Origin: Aliivibrio fischeri ATCC 7744 = JCM 18803 = DSM 507
Lineage (GTDB): Bacteria; Pseudomonadota; Gammaproteobacteria; Enterobacterales; Vibrionaceae
DNA: 64,000 bases
NCBI RefSeq assembly: GCF_023983475.1
Contig: NZ_CP092712.1
Location: forward strand, 868,001 to 932,000
Direction of reading: 5' to 3'
Shown: positions 1-8,322 of the stretch, one piece after another
Layout: each line of letters begins with the position of its first letter
Numbering within the stretch: position 1 is the stretch's first letter
Translations under genes and position numbers: made by a program
Notes under the pieces: generated by a model
Database searches by the model: none
The model's input: the letters and a program-made list of their open reading frames with translations, nothing else
Told to the model about the DNA's origin: nothing

Positions 1-36
1 AAAGCGGGTAAAGCATTAAAAGATGCGTGTAACTAA
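1..36 (+). CDS. hupB: DNA-binding protein HU-beta, C-terminal end (partial)
   Basis: The first twelve codons of the window read KAGKALKDACN followed by TAA. This matches the C-terminus of HU-beta (E. coli ends AGKALKDAVN), the small histone-like protein that bends and compacts DNA as a dimer. Its place directly upstream of ppiD agrees with the conserved lon-hupB-ppiD order. Only the last 11 residues are visible, so the assignment rests on this short match plus synteny. Confidence 0.8.
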   Translation, partial: KAGKALKDACN

Positions 37-102
37 TCGAAAACTAGATAAAACTCTACACAAGCTAGCGTAACGCTAGTAGACTAGAGATATGAGTCAT
101 AG

Positions 103-126
103 GCGCATCCAATGATGCGCTTTTTT
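103..126 (+). terminator. Rho-independent terminator of hupB
   Basis: A 7-bp stem GCGCATC (103-109) / GATGCGC (114-120) with loop CAAT is followed directly by six T. It separates hupB from the ppiD promoter. Confidence 0.85.
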
Positions 127-180
127 ATTGTTAAATTTTTCTTTTGTTGAACTATTTTACATTTTCACTATCAATAGAAA

Positions 181-210
181 TTGACACGCTACTTGTATAA
201 ATAGTGTATT
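181..210 (+). promoter_or_regulatory. Candidate sigma-70 promoter of ppiD
   Basis: A perfect -35 box TTGACA (181-186) is followed after 18 bp by TGTATT (205-210), which matches four of six bases of the -10 consensus. It lies after the hupB terminator and about 30 bp before the ppiD start. The -10 is weak, so the call is tentative. Confidence 0.45.
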
Positions 211-240
211 CCACTTGGTGATTAGGAGTTAAAACATATT

Positions 241-2097
241 ATGATGGATCGAATTCGCGAAGGTTCAACAGGCCTTGCAGTTAAGATCATTCTCGGTCTA
301 ATTATTTTCTCATTTGTATTTGCAGGTGTAGGTAGTTATTTAGTCGGTGGTGGCCAGCCTTTAGCAGCGAAAGTTGGTGAGCGCGAAATTACTCGTAATG
401 AGTTTGAGCAAGTTTATCAAAATGAACGTAACCGTATGCAATCACAGTTAGGTGAATATTTTGCTACGTTACTGGGTGATCCTGCATATGTAGAGCAATT
501 CCGTAAGTCAGTTTTAGACCGTATGGTTAATGATGCACTGCTTGATAACCAAGCTCAAGATTTAGGCTTGCGTATTAGCGATGATCAAATTCGTCAAACT
601 ATCCTTTCAATGCCTCAATTCCAAAAAGATGGCAAGTTTGATGAAGAAATCTATAACATTTCTTTACGCCGCGCAGGTTTTAGCTCTGATAGTTTTGCCG
701 CTTACTTACGTCAAGACTTAGTAAGAAACCAGCTAGTTATGGCGTTGGAATCGACAGAGTTTACGTTATCAAATGAAGTTCAAGCACAAGCGGCTTTAGA
801 AACTCAGCAACGTGAAATTCGTACGATTACATTAAATACTGCTGATTTTGCTAAAAATGCAAAAGTAACAGATGAAGAAATCACAGAATACTACAATGCA
901 AACAAACAACAATTTGTTCGACCTGAACAAGTAAAAGTGTCATATGTAGAGCTATCTGGTAATTCATTAAAAGCGCAGGCGCCAATTACAGATAAAGAAA
1001 TTGAAGAGTACTATCAAGCAAATTTAGATAAATATTCTACACAAGAGAAGCGTGAAGTTAGCCATATTTTAATTAAAGGCGACGAAGCTGATGCACAAAA
1101 AGTGCTAGATAGAATTAACAATGGTGAAGACTTTGCCACTGTAGCTAAAGATGCTTCACAAGATATCCCTACAGCTAAAGAAGGTGGTTCTTTAGGCTGG
1201 ATTGAACGTGGTGTTATTGATCCTGAGTTTGAAGATGCCGCTTTCCAATTAGCAAAAGTTGGTGATCATTCTGGTATCGTTAAATCAGCGTTTGGTTATC
1301 ATATTATTCAATTGAATGGTATCGAAGAGCCAACGACAAAACCGCTTGCTGAAGTAAGTGCTGATATCAAATCTTTCTTAGTTGATGAGCATGCAGCAGA
1401 TGCGTTTTACAGTCTACAAACTGAATTAGCTGAAAAAGCGTTTGAATCACCTGATTCATTAGATGATGCAGCAGAAGCAGTTGATGCGAAGATTGTAACA
1501 TCTGATTTCTTCTCTCAAGCTGATGCACCTAAAGCGCTTGCGGATTCAGCTGTACTTCAAGCTATTTATAGCCCAGAAGTTAAAGAAGATGGCTTAAACT
1601 CTGATGTTATCGAAATTGCACCTGAACACGTTATCGTTGTTCGTGTTGAAGATGTTCGTGATGAAATGGTTTTACCTCTTGATGAAGTAAAAGATGCAGT
1701 AATCGCTCGATTATCTCAGGCACAAGGCGAACAGAAAGCTCTAGAACTTGCTCAAAACGTAATTTCAGGTCTTAATAACGGTGACAATAGCGTTATCGCA
1801 AATAATGGCTTAGCGTTTGCTGAGGCTCGTATGATCAGCCGTAATGATGAGTTAGCAAATGATGTATACCGCTTAGAGAAACCTGTTGATGGTAAATCAA
1901 CGTATGCGCAGGTTATGGATCGTCAAGGAAACCATGTCATTGTTGCTCTTGATAGTGTATTAGAATTAAATGATTCAAATATGTCATCGCAAATTGCTAC
2001 TGGTTTATTGCGTTCTCAAACTCAGCAAGATTTAACTGCAACGTTAGATACGCTAAAAGAAAGTACAGAAATTAGCTATCCGTTACTTGAACAGTAA
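241..2097 (+). CDS. ppiD: Periplasmic folding chaperone PpiD (SurA/parvulin family)
   Basis: PpiD is a membrane-anchored periplasmic chaperone that meets proteins as they leave the Sec translocon and helps outer-membrane protein folding. The 618-residue product is close to E. coli PpiD (623). A short cytoplasmic N-terminus (MMDRIREGS) precedes one transmembrane helix at about residues 14-35. A SurA_N-like chaperone region runs to about residue 240, and a single parvulin domain covers about 270-357 (SHILIKG ... GGSLGWIERG ... SAFGYHIIQL). Parvulin domains of PpiD are usually poor isomerases, so a mainly chaperone role is inferred. An AGGAG box lies 12 nt upstream of the first ATG. The second ATG (244) is also possible, but the double-Met start is also found in E. 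coli. Confidence 0.95.
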   Translation: MMDRIREGSTGLAVKIILGLIIFSFVFAGVGSYLVGGGQPLAAKVGEREITRNEFEQVYQNERNRMQSQLGEYFATLLGDPAYVEQFRKSVLDRMVNDALLDNQAQDLGLRISDDQIRQTILSMPQFQKDGKFDEEIYNISLRRAGFSSDSFAAYLRQDLVRNQLVMALESTEFTLSNEVQAQAALETQQREIRTITLNTADFAKNAKVTDEEITEYYNANKQQFVRPEQVKVSYVELSGNSLKAQAPITDKEIEEYYQANLDKYSTQEKREVSHILIKGDEADAQKVLDRINNGEDFATVAKDASQDIPTAKEGGSLGWIERGVIDPEFEDAAFQLAKVGDHSGIVKSAFGYHIIQLNGIEEPTTKPLAEVSADIKSFLVDEHAADAFYSLQTELAEKAFESPDSLDDAAEAVDAKIVTSDFFSQADAPKALADSAVLQAIYSPEVKEDGLNSDVIEIAPEHVIVVRVEDVRDEMVLPLDEVKDAVIARLSQAQGEQKALELAQNVISGLNNGDNSVIANNGLAFAEARMISRNDELANDVYRLEKPVDGKSTYAQVMDRQGNHVIVALDSVLELNDSNMSSQIATGLLRSQTQQDLTATLDTLKESTEISYPLLEQ

Positions 2098-2127
2098 AGC
2101 ATTTCTTTGTAACTGATAAATATAAAA

Positions 2128-2160
2128 GACGGGCTCCTATAAGGGGCCCGTCGTGTTTTT
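2128..2160 (+). terminator. Rho-independent terminator of ppiD
   Basis: Stem GACGGGC (2128-2134) / GCCCGTC (2146-2152), extended inward by one wobble and two C-G pairs around loop TATAA, is followed by GTGTTTTT. Confidence 0.85.
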
Positions 2161-2284
2161 AAAGATAGAAACTATTTCCATATAGGTTTTTAGTAAACGT
2201 TTTAATATGCTTTTTCCGATGTTTGAATAGGTGTTGTTTTCTGATGTATCAATCATCATTTTTTCATTTTAAAAAGGATACATA

Positions 2285-2587
2285 ATGAAACGCATACTCA
2301 CTTTACTTAGTACCTTGATGTTAACACTAACACTTTTCTCTGCTTCAGTAGCTGCAGAAGTAACAAAAAGCGATACACATGAAGGTATTGAAATAACGGT
2401 TAACATCAACCAAGCAGGAGCTGAAGAGCTAAAAACGTTATTGGTTGGTGTTGGAGAATCAAAAGCTCAAGCGATAATTGATTACCGTAATGCTAACGGC
2501 AAGTTTGTCAAAGCTGATGATTTAACGAAAGTTAAAGGTATTGGGGATAAACTGGTTGAGAAAAACCGAGATAGAATCACATTGTAG
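2285..2587 (+). CDS. ComEA-like helix-hairpin-helix protein (YbaV type)
   Basis: A small exported protein of 100 residues. Residues 1-24 form a Sec signal peptide ending in SVAA. The mature part is essentially one ComEA-type tandem helix-hairpin-helix unit (about 38-100): it opens with VNINQAGAEEL and contains the two hairpins VGVGESKAQ and VKGIGDKLV. In naturally competent bacteria such proteins bind incoming double-stranded DNA in the periplasm, and short vibrio ComEA proteins look like this. An AAAGGA box lies about 6 nt before the ATG. A competence role is inferred from family and size. It could also be the ppiD-linked ybaV orthologue of enterics, whose function is not settled. Its own 3' terminator was split by the IS4 element that follows. 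Confidence 0.85.
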   Translation: MKRILTLLSTLMLTLTLFSASVAAEVTKSDTHEGIEITVNINQAGAEELKTLLVGVGESKAQAIIDYRNANGKFVKADDLTKVKGIGDKLVEKNRDRITL

Positions 2588-2635
2588 AGTTATATTTAGT
2601 TGTACCAATTTAGCTAATCAGTTCATTGGTATAAT

Positions 2636-2655
2636 AAAAAGGCAGCCATGAAGGC
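2636..2655. other. Left half of a bidirectional terminator disrupted by IS4
   Basis: AAAAAGGCAGCC (2636-2647) is the perfect complement of GGCTGCCTTTTT (4083-4094) on the other side of the IS. With loop ATGAA they form a classic two-way terminator between the ComEA-like gene and the convergent peptide transporter. Bases 2644-2655 (AGCCATGAAGGC) are the left copy of the target duplication. Confidence 0.85.
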
Positions 2656-2702
2656 TAATGCCGATCGTTTAAGGGACTTGAACGATCCTTTGCAGCCTTC
2701 AT

Positions 2703-2737
2703 AATCGGTCTTAAATTTATTTTAAGGCCGATTTTTT
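2703..2737 (+). terminator. Hairpin plus T-tract inside the IS left end, abutting the transposase start
   Basis: A 13-bp stem (2703-2715 with 2721-2733, one G-T wobble, loop TTTAT) is followed by a T run that touches the ATG at 2738. The only Shine-Dalgarno-like bases, TAAGG (2723-2727), lie in the 3' arm. Transcripts entering from outside should therefore be terminated or have their start site sequestered, a device known for IS10 and IS50. That it works here is inferred. Confidence 0.7.
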
Positions 2738-4060
2738 ATGTCTGAGTTTTCTCGTGAATTACAATTAACTGCAGAATTTCACCTTCCTGAATCTATGGAT
2801 TCATTTCGGAAAAATATTCCTATTGAGTGGATTTCAGAAGCCGTTAACCAAACTGGTCGCGCCGCTATCAGAAAGCGCAGATTTCCTGCTGAACAAGCTG
2901 TTTGGTTAGTGCTTGGAATTGGCTTAATGCGTAACCGCTCCATTAGCGATGTTTGTGATAAATTAGAATTAGCCTTCCCTGATGCTAAAGGGGAGCTCCC
3001 TCCCTTGGCCACAAGTAGTATCGTAAAAGCTAGACAGCGTATTGGTTATGAACCATTACGTTACCTATTTCATACCACTGCGAGTAAATGGGAGACAGAA
3101 GAATCGCCTGATTTAGTTTGTGGACTTAAACTCATGAGCGTTGACGGGACTCAATTTAAAACCCCTGAAACTAAGGATAACCAAAAGCTAGGCTACGCGA
3201 CAGGTAAGGCTACATTTCCTTCAGTTCTTGCTGTTACCCTCATGTCTACACGCACCCACCTTATTTCAGATGCTGCTTTTGGACCAATAACCAATAGTGA
3301 AATATCTTATGCACAACAATTAGTTGGCTCCGCTCCAAATAATTCATTAACTCTTTTTGACCGTGGTTTTATGTCCGCTGAACTTTTTGAATCATGGCGT
3401 AATGCAGGAAAAAATACTCATTGGTTAACTCCAATAAAAAGTAAATTTAGGTACGACGTTTTAGAAGAGTTTTCAGACTACGATAAACTGATTAAAATGC
3501 CAGTTTCGCCTGATGCAAAACAGAAATATCCTCACCTCGGAGATAGCTGGCAAGCTCGTTTAGTTTTAATACCTGAGCCGAAAGGAGAGATCAAAGGGTT
3601 TATTACTTCATTAGAGTGTCCTGTGACTTATCCATTGAAAGATATTGTTGAAATTTACTGGGAACGATGGGAAATAGAACAAGGTTATGGTGAATTAAAA
3701 CAAGGTCAACTTAACAATCAAGCAGTGCTTAGAAGCTTGAAAATAGAAGGAATATATCAAGAGTTATGGGGGATTTTGATTTCTTATAACCTCGTTCGTC
3801 TAGAAATGAAAAGAATGGCCGATTTTCATAAAATGGAACCATTAAGAATAAGCTTTATTAATGCGTTAAGGCTAATCCAAGATGAGTTCCTGTGGTGTTC
3901 AGGGCGAACACCAGGAACAGTGCCCAAGAAGCTGAAAAATCTACGAGAAAGCGGAAAGCGTCTAATCCTGCCAAAGAAAAGAAAGCGAAAACCATTTCCG
4001 CGACAAGTGCTTTATAAAGCACCGCGCTACCCTTATAAAAAAAGAGCCACTAGCTGTTAA
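2738..4060 (+). CDS. IS4-family transposase (DDE)
   Basis: A 440-residue DDE transposase, nearly the same length as that of E. coli IS4 (442). The N-terminal IS4-specific domain (about 10-125) contains a KRRFP stretch like the KRRLP of IS4. The RNase H-like catalytic core supplies D136 (in SVDGTQF), D208 (in LFDRGF) and E314 within the Y-(2)-R-(3)-E-(6)-K signature (YWERWEIEQGYGELK) that defines the family. The C-terminus is very basic (KKRKRKPFPRQ). The frame is intact from ATG to TAA, so the enzyme should be active. Its start region is occluded by the hairpin at 2703-2733. Confidence 0.95.
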   Translation: MSEFSRELQLTAEFHLPESMDSFRKNIPIEWISEAVNQTGRAAIRKRRFPAEQAVWLVLGIGLMRNRSISDVCDKLELAFPDAKGELPPLATSSIVKARQRIGYEPLRYLFHTTASKWETEESPDLVCGLKLMSVDGTQFKTPETKDNQKLGYATGKATFPSVLAVTLMSTRTHLISDAAFGPITNSEISYAQQLVGSAPNNSLTLFDRGFMSAELFESWRNAGKNTHWLTPIKSKFRYDVLEEFSDYDKLIKMPVSPDAKQKYPHLGDSWQARLVLIPEPKGEIKGFITSLECPVTYPLKDIVEIYWERWEIEQGYGELKQGQLNNQAVLRSLKIEGIYQELWGILISYNLVRLEMKRMADFHKMEPLRISFINALRLIQDEFLWCSGRTPGTVPKKLKNLRESGKRLILPKKRKRKPFPRQVLYKAPRYPYKKRATSC

Positions 4061-4073
4061 GCGAGCGGCATTA

Positions 4074-4095
4074 AGCCATGAAGGCTGCCTTTTTT
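4074..4095. other. Right half of the IS4-split terminator and right target duplication
   Basis: AGCCATGAAGGC (4074-4085) repeats the left flank and is followed by TGCCTTTTTT. Without the left arm only a short AGCC/GGCT pairing remains, so termination of the minus-strand transporter transcript is probably weakened. Confidence 0.8.
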
Positions 4096-4143
4096 GTGCT
4101 AAATCGCATTCTGAATATTTGATATTCAGTTTGGACTTACTTA

Positions 4144-5499
4144 TTAATGGGCTTTTTCAGCACCGTGCATCCAACGAATAAGCGTACCTGAAATTATCAG
4201 AAGAAGAACACCAGAAACCGTTGCCGTGATAGCAATACCAGCAAAAATATCTAGAGCACCTAAGCTTTCAACATGTGAGCCTACTAAACCTGCAATGTAG
4301 TTAGAGATAGCATTGAAGCCAAACCAAGTCCCCATCATTAATGAAGCTAAACGTAATGGAGCTAATTTAGTCACTAATGAAAGACCAATTGGTGATAAAC
4401 ACAGTTCACCTAAAGTATGGAAGAAATACGCGCCAACTAACCAAAGCATTGAGGTTTTAATGGTTAAGTCGCCACCTTGTTCTAGTACTGCGCCAACCAT
4501 ACATACGAAACCCATAGCCAAGAAGAATAGAGCCATCGCAAATTTAACTGGTGAGCTTGGCTCTTTTGGACCGAGTTTAACCCATATACCAGCAATGATA
4601 GGAGCAAGAACAATAATAAAGAATGGGTTTAACGATTGGAACCAGGCTGCAGGAACTTCAAAAGAACCAATCATTCTATCTGTGTATTGTTGTGAATATA
4701 CATTCATTAGGCCACCAGCTTGTTCAAAACCTGCCCAGAAAACAATAACGAATAAGCCCATGATCATGACCACTTTTAGTCGATCAATTTCTTCTTTAGT
4801 TAATGCAGTGCTTGATTTACCAGCTGCTTTTGCATTCTCTTTTGCAATATGTGCAGCAGGTCTAACACCGATGTTACCTAAGAAGCGCTGAGCAAAAAGA
4901 CCTTGAATGATCAAACTGATGATCATACCGATACCAGCTGCAACGAAACCAGCTTTCCATCCCCATACTCCAGTTACAGAGCCTGATACAACACCAGCAA
5001 GTAAAGAACCTAAGTTAATACCCATGTAGAAGATAGTAAATGCACCATCGCGTCGATGATCACCATCTTCATATAAATCACCAACCATTGTTGACACATT
5101 TGGTTTAAATAAACCATTACCAGCAATTAGAAAACCAAGACCGGTATAAAATAAGGCTTCGACAGAAAAAGGAAGAAAATCGTGTGGTAAAGCCAAAGTA
5201 AATTGACCAATTACCATTAAAAAACCACCGATTAATAATGCTTTACGTTGGCCTAAGTAATTATCAGCTAACCATCCGCCAATGAGGGGGGTGATGTACA
5301 TAAGTGCGGTATAAGTACCATATAGGCTTAATGCGTCTTTTACTGTCCAACCCATACCGCCATTGATGGTTCTATCTGTGAGATATAGAACCAAAATAGC
5401 GCGCATTGCGTAATAGGAGAAGCGTTCCCAGAGCTCTGTTCCAAAAAGTAAGAACAACCCTTGAGGGTGTCCCATAAGTAATTTGTTGTTATTTGACAT
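4144..5499 (-). CDS. dtpA: Proton-dependent oligopeptide transporter (POT/PTR2 family, DtpA-like)
   Basis: An inner-membrane symporter that imports di- and tripeptides with protons. The protein has 451 residues and many hydrophobic helices throughout. The POT signature ExxERFSYY lies at residues 22-30, where it couples protons in this family, and the PTR2 pattern around residues 75-105 (GGWLADNYLGQRK) is present. It is shorter than E. coli DtpA (about 500), but both ends look complete: a start near GHPQGLFLLF and a hydrophilic tail after the last helix. The long AT-rich region upstream holds its promoter. The 3' side faces the IS4 element that split its terminator. The family is certain; the dtpA name rather than dtpB/C/D is by similarity. 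Confidence 0.88.
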   Translation of the reverse strand: MSNNNKLLMGHPQGLFLLFGTELWERFSYYAMRAILVLYLTDRTINGGMGWTVKDALSLYGTYTALMYITPLIGGWLADNYLGQRKALLIGGFLMVIGQFTLALPHDFLPFSVEALFYTGLGFLIAGNGLFKPNVSTMVGDLYEDGDHRRDGAFTIFYMGINLGSLLAGVVSGSVTGVWGWKAGFVAAGIGMIISLIIQGLFAQRFLGNIGVRPAAHIAKENAKAAGKSSTALTKEEIDRLKVVMIMGLFVIVFWAGFEQAGGLMNVYSQQYTDRMIGSFEVPAAWFQSLNPFFIIVLAPIIAGIWVKLGPKEPSSPVKFAMALFFLAMGFVCMVGAVLEQGGDLTIKTSMLWLVGAYFFHTLGELCLSPIGLSLVTKLAPLRLASLMMGTWFGFNAISNYIAGLVGSHVESLGALDIFAGIAITATVSGVLLLIISGTLIRWMHGAEKAH

Positions 5500-5881
5500 A
5501 ATGTTCTCTTTTATAATGGAATATTATTCTTCTTATACATCGTAAATTTATACGCTTTGAATGTCGTTACTGCAATGTCGTACATTTTTATGTGATTTGC
5601 GTAACATTTTAACTCTTTGAAATGTTTGGAAACATTTTAAATTAGTAACATTATCATACTCTGTTTTTGTTTTTACTTGTAGGTTTAAGTTCTTTTTTGT
5701 TTTAATTTATTAGTTTTTTATTTTAATTCTTCGTTGTTATTTAGGTTTTAGATGTAATTTTGGTTATTTATCGATATTTAACATTTGTTGTGCGTGCAAC
5801 TATTGATTTTTACTAGGAAATCATTTTTTTGAATGATTTGACATGCTATGATCTTCCGTTGGTTTGGTTAGGTATTGAGTT
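5500..5881. other. Intergenic region between divergent dtpA and rfaH
   Basis: This 382-bp AT-rich gap holds the promoters of the transporter (minus) and rfaH (plus). Long T runs (about 5640-5760) and a perfect inverted repeat AAATCATT (5818-5825) / AATGATTT (5832-5839) are visible. I see no coding sequence in it. Confidence 0.6.
5818..5852 (+). promoter_or_regulatory. Candidate rfaH promoter with overlapping palindrome
   Basis: TGCTATGAT (5844-5852) is an extended -10 element (TG-N-TATGAT) about 30 bp before the rfaH start. The inverted repeat AAATCATT-N6-AATGATTT lies where the -35 would be and no good -35 hexamer is seen, so the repeat could be an operator or activator site. Confidence 0.4.
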
Positions 5882-6376
5882 ATGAAACAGTGGTATTTAC
5901 TTTATTGCAAACGCGGTGAGCAAGAGAGAGCGAAACTACATTTAGAAAATCAAATGGTAGAGTGCTTTTATCCTGAGATCGTTGTAGAGAAAATTGTTCG
6001 AGGAAAAAGAAAACAAGTAAAAGAACCACTATTTCCATGTTATATGTTTATCTATTTTGACTTTGAGATAGGTCCGTCGTTTACTTCTATTCGTTCTACT
6101 CGTGGAGTCAGTGACTTTATCCGATTTGGTGCTCAGCCAAAGGTTCTGCAAGGTGACTTGATATACTCATTAAAAACGCTCGATGAAAATAACAATAAAG
6201 AAAAAGTAGAGTGTTTACCTGAAGCAGGGCAAAAAGTAGCGATAAAAGAAGGACCGTATAGCGGTATTGAAGCCATTTATAAAGAAGCTGATGGTGAAAA
6301 ACGCTCTATCCTCTTAATAACGTTAATTAATAAAAAAGTAGAAATTAAAATACCAAACTCAGATATAGAATATTAA
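5882..6376 (+). CDS. rfaH: Transcription antitermination factor RfaH
   Basis: RfaH is a specialised NusG paralogue recruited at ops sites. It suppresses pausing and Rho termination and promotes translation of long operons for LPS, capsule or toxins. The 164 residues match the family length (E. coli 162). The N-terminal NGN domain (about 1-100) begins KQWYLLYCKRGEQERAKLHL and includes the LFPCYMF segment typical of RfaH. A linker (LDENNNKEK) leads to a C-terminal KOW-like domain (about 112-164). It is a single gene with its own terminator, convergent with asnB. Confidence 0.93.
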   Translation: MKQWYLLYCKRGEQERAKLHLENQMVECFYPEIVVEKIVRGKRKQVKEPLFPCYMFIYFDFEIGPSFTSIRSTRGVSDFIRFGAQPKVLQGDLIYSLKTLDENNNKEKVECLPEAGQKVAIKEGPYSGIEAIYKEADGEKRSILLITLINKKVEIKIPNSDIEY

Positions 6377-6381
6377 TACAT

Positions 6382-6412
6382 AAAAAAAGCGCCTATATAA
6401 GGCGCTTTTTTA
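6382..6412. terminator. Bidirectional terminator between rfaH and asnB
   Basis: A-run, stem AGCGCC (6388-6393) / GGCGCT (6401-6406) and T-run. The symmetric A and T tracts let it serve both convergent genes. Confidence 0.85.
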
Positions 6413-6436
6413 TTACTCTAAATAAGTGTTAGTTCA

Positions 6437-8104
6437 TTAATTGTATGCTTCGTTATGAACGGCTTGAACAGCACGACCTGACGGATCTACACAGTTCTGG
6501 AAAGATTCATCCCATTCAATTGCTTTTGCTGATGAACAAGCAACTGATGGACCACCAGGAACACATTTCGCTGCATCCTCTAGAGGGAATAACTCTTCAA
6601 AGATTTCTCGATAAACATACGCTTCTTTCGTTGTTGGCGTGTTATACGGGAAGCGGAATTTTGCTGATTCCATTTGTTGATCTGTTACTTTTGCCTCTGC
6701 TGTTTCTCGTAATGTGTCGATCCAGCTATATCCAACACCATCAGAGAATTGTTCTTTCTGTCTCCATGCGATAGCTTCAGGTAAATAATGCTCAAAACAT
6801 TCACGTAAGATGTGTTTTTCCATCTTCCCATTGCCACACATCTTATCTTGTGGGTTTAAACGCATAGCCACATCAATAAATTCTTTATCTAAGAATGGAA
6901 CACGGCCTTCTACACCCCAAGCTGCAAGTGATTTATTCGCTCGAGCACAATCAAACATGTTTAAAGCAAGTAGTTTACGAACGGTCTCTTCATGGAACTC
7001 TTTTTTGTTTGGTGCTTTATGGAAGTAGAGGTAGCCACCAAAGATTTCGTCAGCACCTTCACCAGAAAGTACCATTTTAATGCCCATTGCTTTGATTTTA
7101 CGACCCATTAAGAACATTGGTGTTGATGCTCGAATCGTGGTTACATCATAGGTTTCAATATGATAAATAACATCACGAATCGCATCCAAACCTTCTTGAA
7201 TGGTGTAAGTCATTTCATGGTGAACAGTACCCAGTTTATCTGCAACTTCACGAGCGGCTTTTAGATCTGGTGCGCCTTCTAAGCCAACAGCAAAAGAGTG
7301 CAGTTGAGGCCACCATGCTTCCGACTTTTCATCGTCTTCAATACGCATCGCCGCGAAACGTTTAGCTACGGCAGACGTAATGGATGAATCTAATCCACCA
7401 GAAAGAAGTACACCATAAGGAACATCTGTCATTAATTGGCGTTTTACAGCATCTTCAAGTGCCTGCGTTAAGTCTTCTTTACTTGTTGGGTTATCTTTAA
7501 CTGCATCATAATCCATCCAATCACGTAAATAATAACGTGTTGGTTCTGCATCTTTTGATGAGTAGAAATGGCCAGGAGGAAACTCACTGATTGATTTACA
7601 TACAGGAACTAATGCTTTCATTTCTGAAGCAACATAATAGTTACCATGTTCATCATAACCGTGATACATAGGGATAATACCAATATGGTCACGACCAATT
7701 AAATATTCATCTTTTTCTTCATCGTAAAGAATGAAGGCAAAAATACCATTTAAATCTTCGAGTAGATCAGCTCCTTTTTCACGATATAACGCTAAAATAA
7801 CTTCACAATCTGAATCAGTTTGGAATGTGTAATTATCTGCGTATTTTTCGCGAAGCTCTTTGTGGTTATAAATTTCACCATTAACAGCAAGGATGTGCTT
7901 TTTATCTTCGCTATAAAGAGGTTGTGCGCCACTGTTTAAGCCAACGATAGCTAAACGTTCATGCGCTAAAATTGCTTTGTCAGATGAATAGATACCTGAC
8001 CAATCGGGGCCTCGATGGCGTAACTTTTTAGACATTTCTAAAGCGGTAGTTCTTAGTGGCGTTGGATCGCTTTTAATATCTAGAATTCCGAAAATTGAGC
8101 ACAT
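6437..8104 (-). CDS. asnB: Asparagine synthase B (glutamine-hydrolysing)
   Basis: AsnB makes asparagine from aspartate, ATP and glutamine in the cytoplasm. The 555-residue product (E. coli 554) starts MCSIFGIL, so Cys2 is the N-terminal nucleophile of the class II glutaminase domain (about 1-190, with RHRGPDWSG and VNGEIYNH). The synthetase domain carries the ATP-pyrophosphatase loop LLSGGLDSS at about residues 231-239 and the SGEGADEIFGGY segment. It is monocistronic and shares a terminator with rfaH. The C-terminal segment with CVPGGPSVACSSA is typical of the bacterial enzyme. Confidence 0.96.
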   Translation of the reverse strand: MCSIFGILDIKSDPTPLRTTALEMSKKLRHRGPDWSGIYSSDKAILAHERLAIVGLNSGAQPLYSEDKKHILAVNGEIYNHKELREKYADNYTFQTDSDCEVILALYREKGADLLEDLNGIFAFILYDEEKDEYLIGRDHIGIIPMYHGYDEHGNYYVASEMKALVPVCKSISEFPPGHFYSSKDAEPTRYYLRDWMDYDAVKDNPTSKEDLTQALEDAVKRQLMTDVPYGVLLSGGLDSSITSAVAKRFAAMRIEDDEKSEAWWPQLHSFAVGLEGAPDLKAAREVADKLGTVHHEMTYTIQEGLDAIRDVIYHIETYDVTTIRASTPMFLMGRKIKAMGIKMVLSGEGADEIFGGYLYFHKAPNKKEFHEETVRKLLALNMFDCARANKSLAAWGVEGRVPFLDKEFIDVAMRLNPQDKMCGNGKMEKHILRECFEHYLPEAIAWRQKEQFSDGVGYSWIDTLRETAEAKVTDQQMESAKFRFPYNTPTTKEAYVYREIFEELFPLEDAAKCVPGGPSVACSSAKAIEWDESFQNCVDPSGRAVQAVHNEAYN

Positions 8105-8322
8105 AAATAAGTTCCTTCTACTCTTCTTAATTTTTATCTTAAATTATTGTCCTGAATACAATTTGCCATTACCGCTAAAAAAATCAACCCAGAAATACAA
8201 ATAAATTCACAAATACGACCCATGATTAGATATTTTTTAACAAAATGAAAGTTTACTTATTGAATCGTTACTTGGTGCTGCTTTTTTGAACTAAAAGTTA
8301 TAATTATTGAAGATAAAAGAGA

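Larger units (their letters stand above)
2656..4073 (+). mobile_element. Complete IS4-family insertion sequence (1418 bp)
   Basis: The ends are inverted repeats: the left end begins TAATGCCGATCGTTTAA and the right end, read inward on the minus strand, begins TAATGCCGCTCGCTTAA (15 of 17 identical). The same TAATGCCG terminus is known from E. coli IS4 (1426 bp). A 12-bp direct repeat AGCCATGAAGGC flanks the element (2644-2655 and 4074-4085), as expected for the 11-13 bp duplications of IS4. One intact transposase gene fills the element and its stop codon lies inside the right repeat. Intact ends, duplication and gene suggest a fairly recent insertion. Confidence 0.95.

Noticed and set aside
4313-4891. 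192-codon open frame on the plus strand antisense to dtpA
   Set aside because: It lies wholly within a conserved transporter gene on the other strand, has no family pattern, and follows from that gene's codon use.
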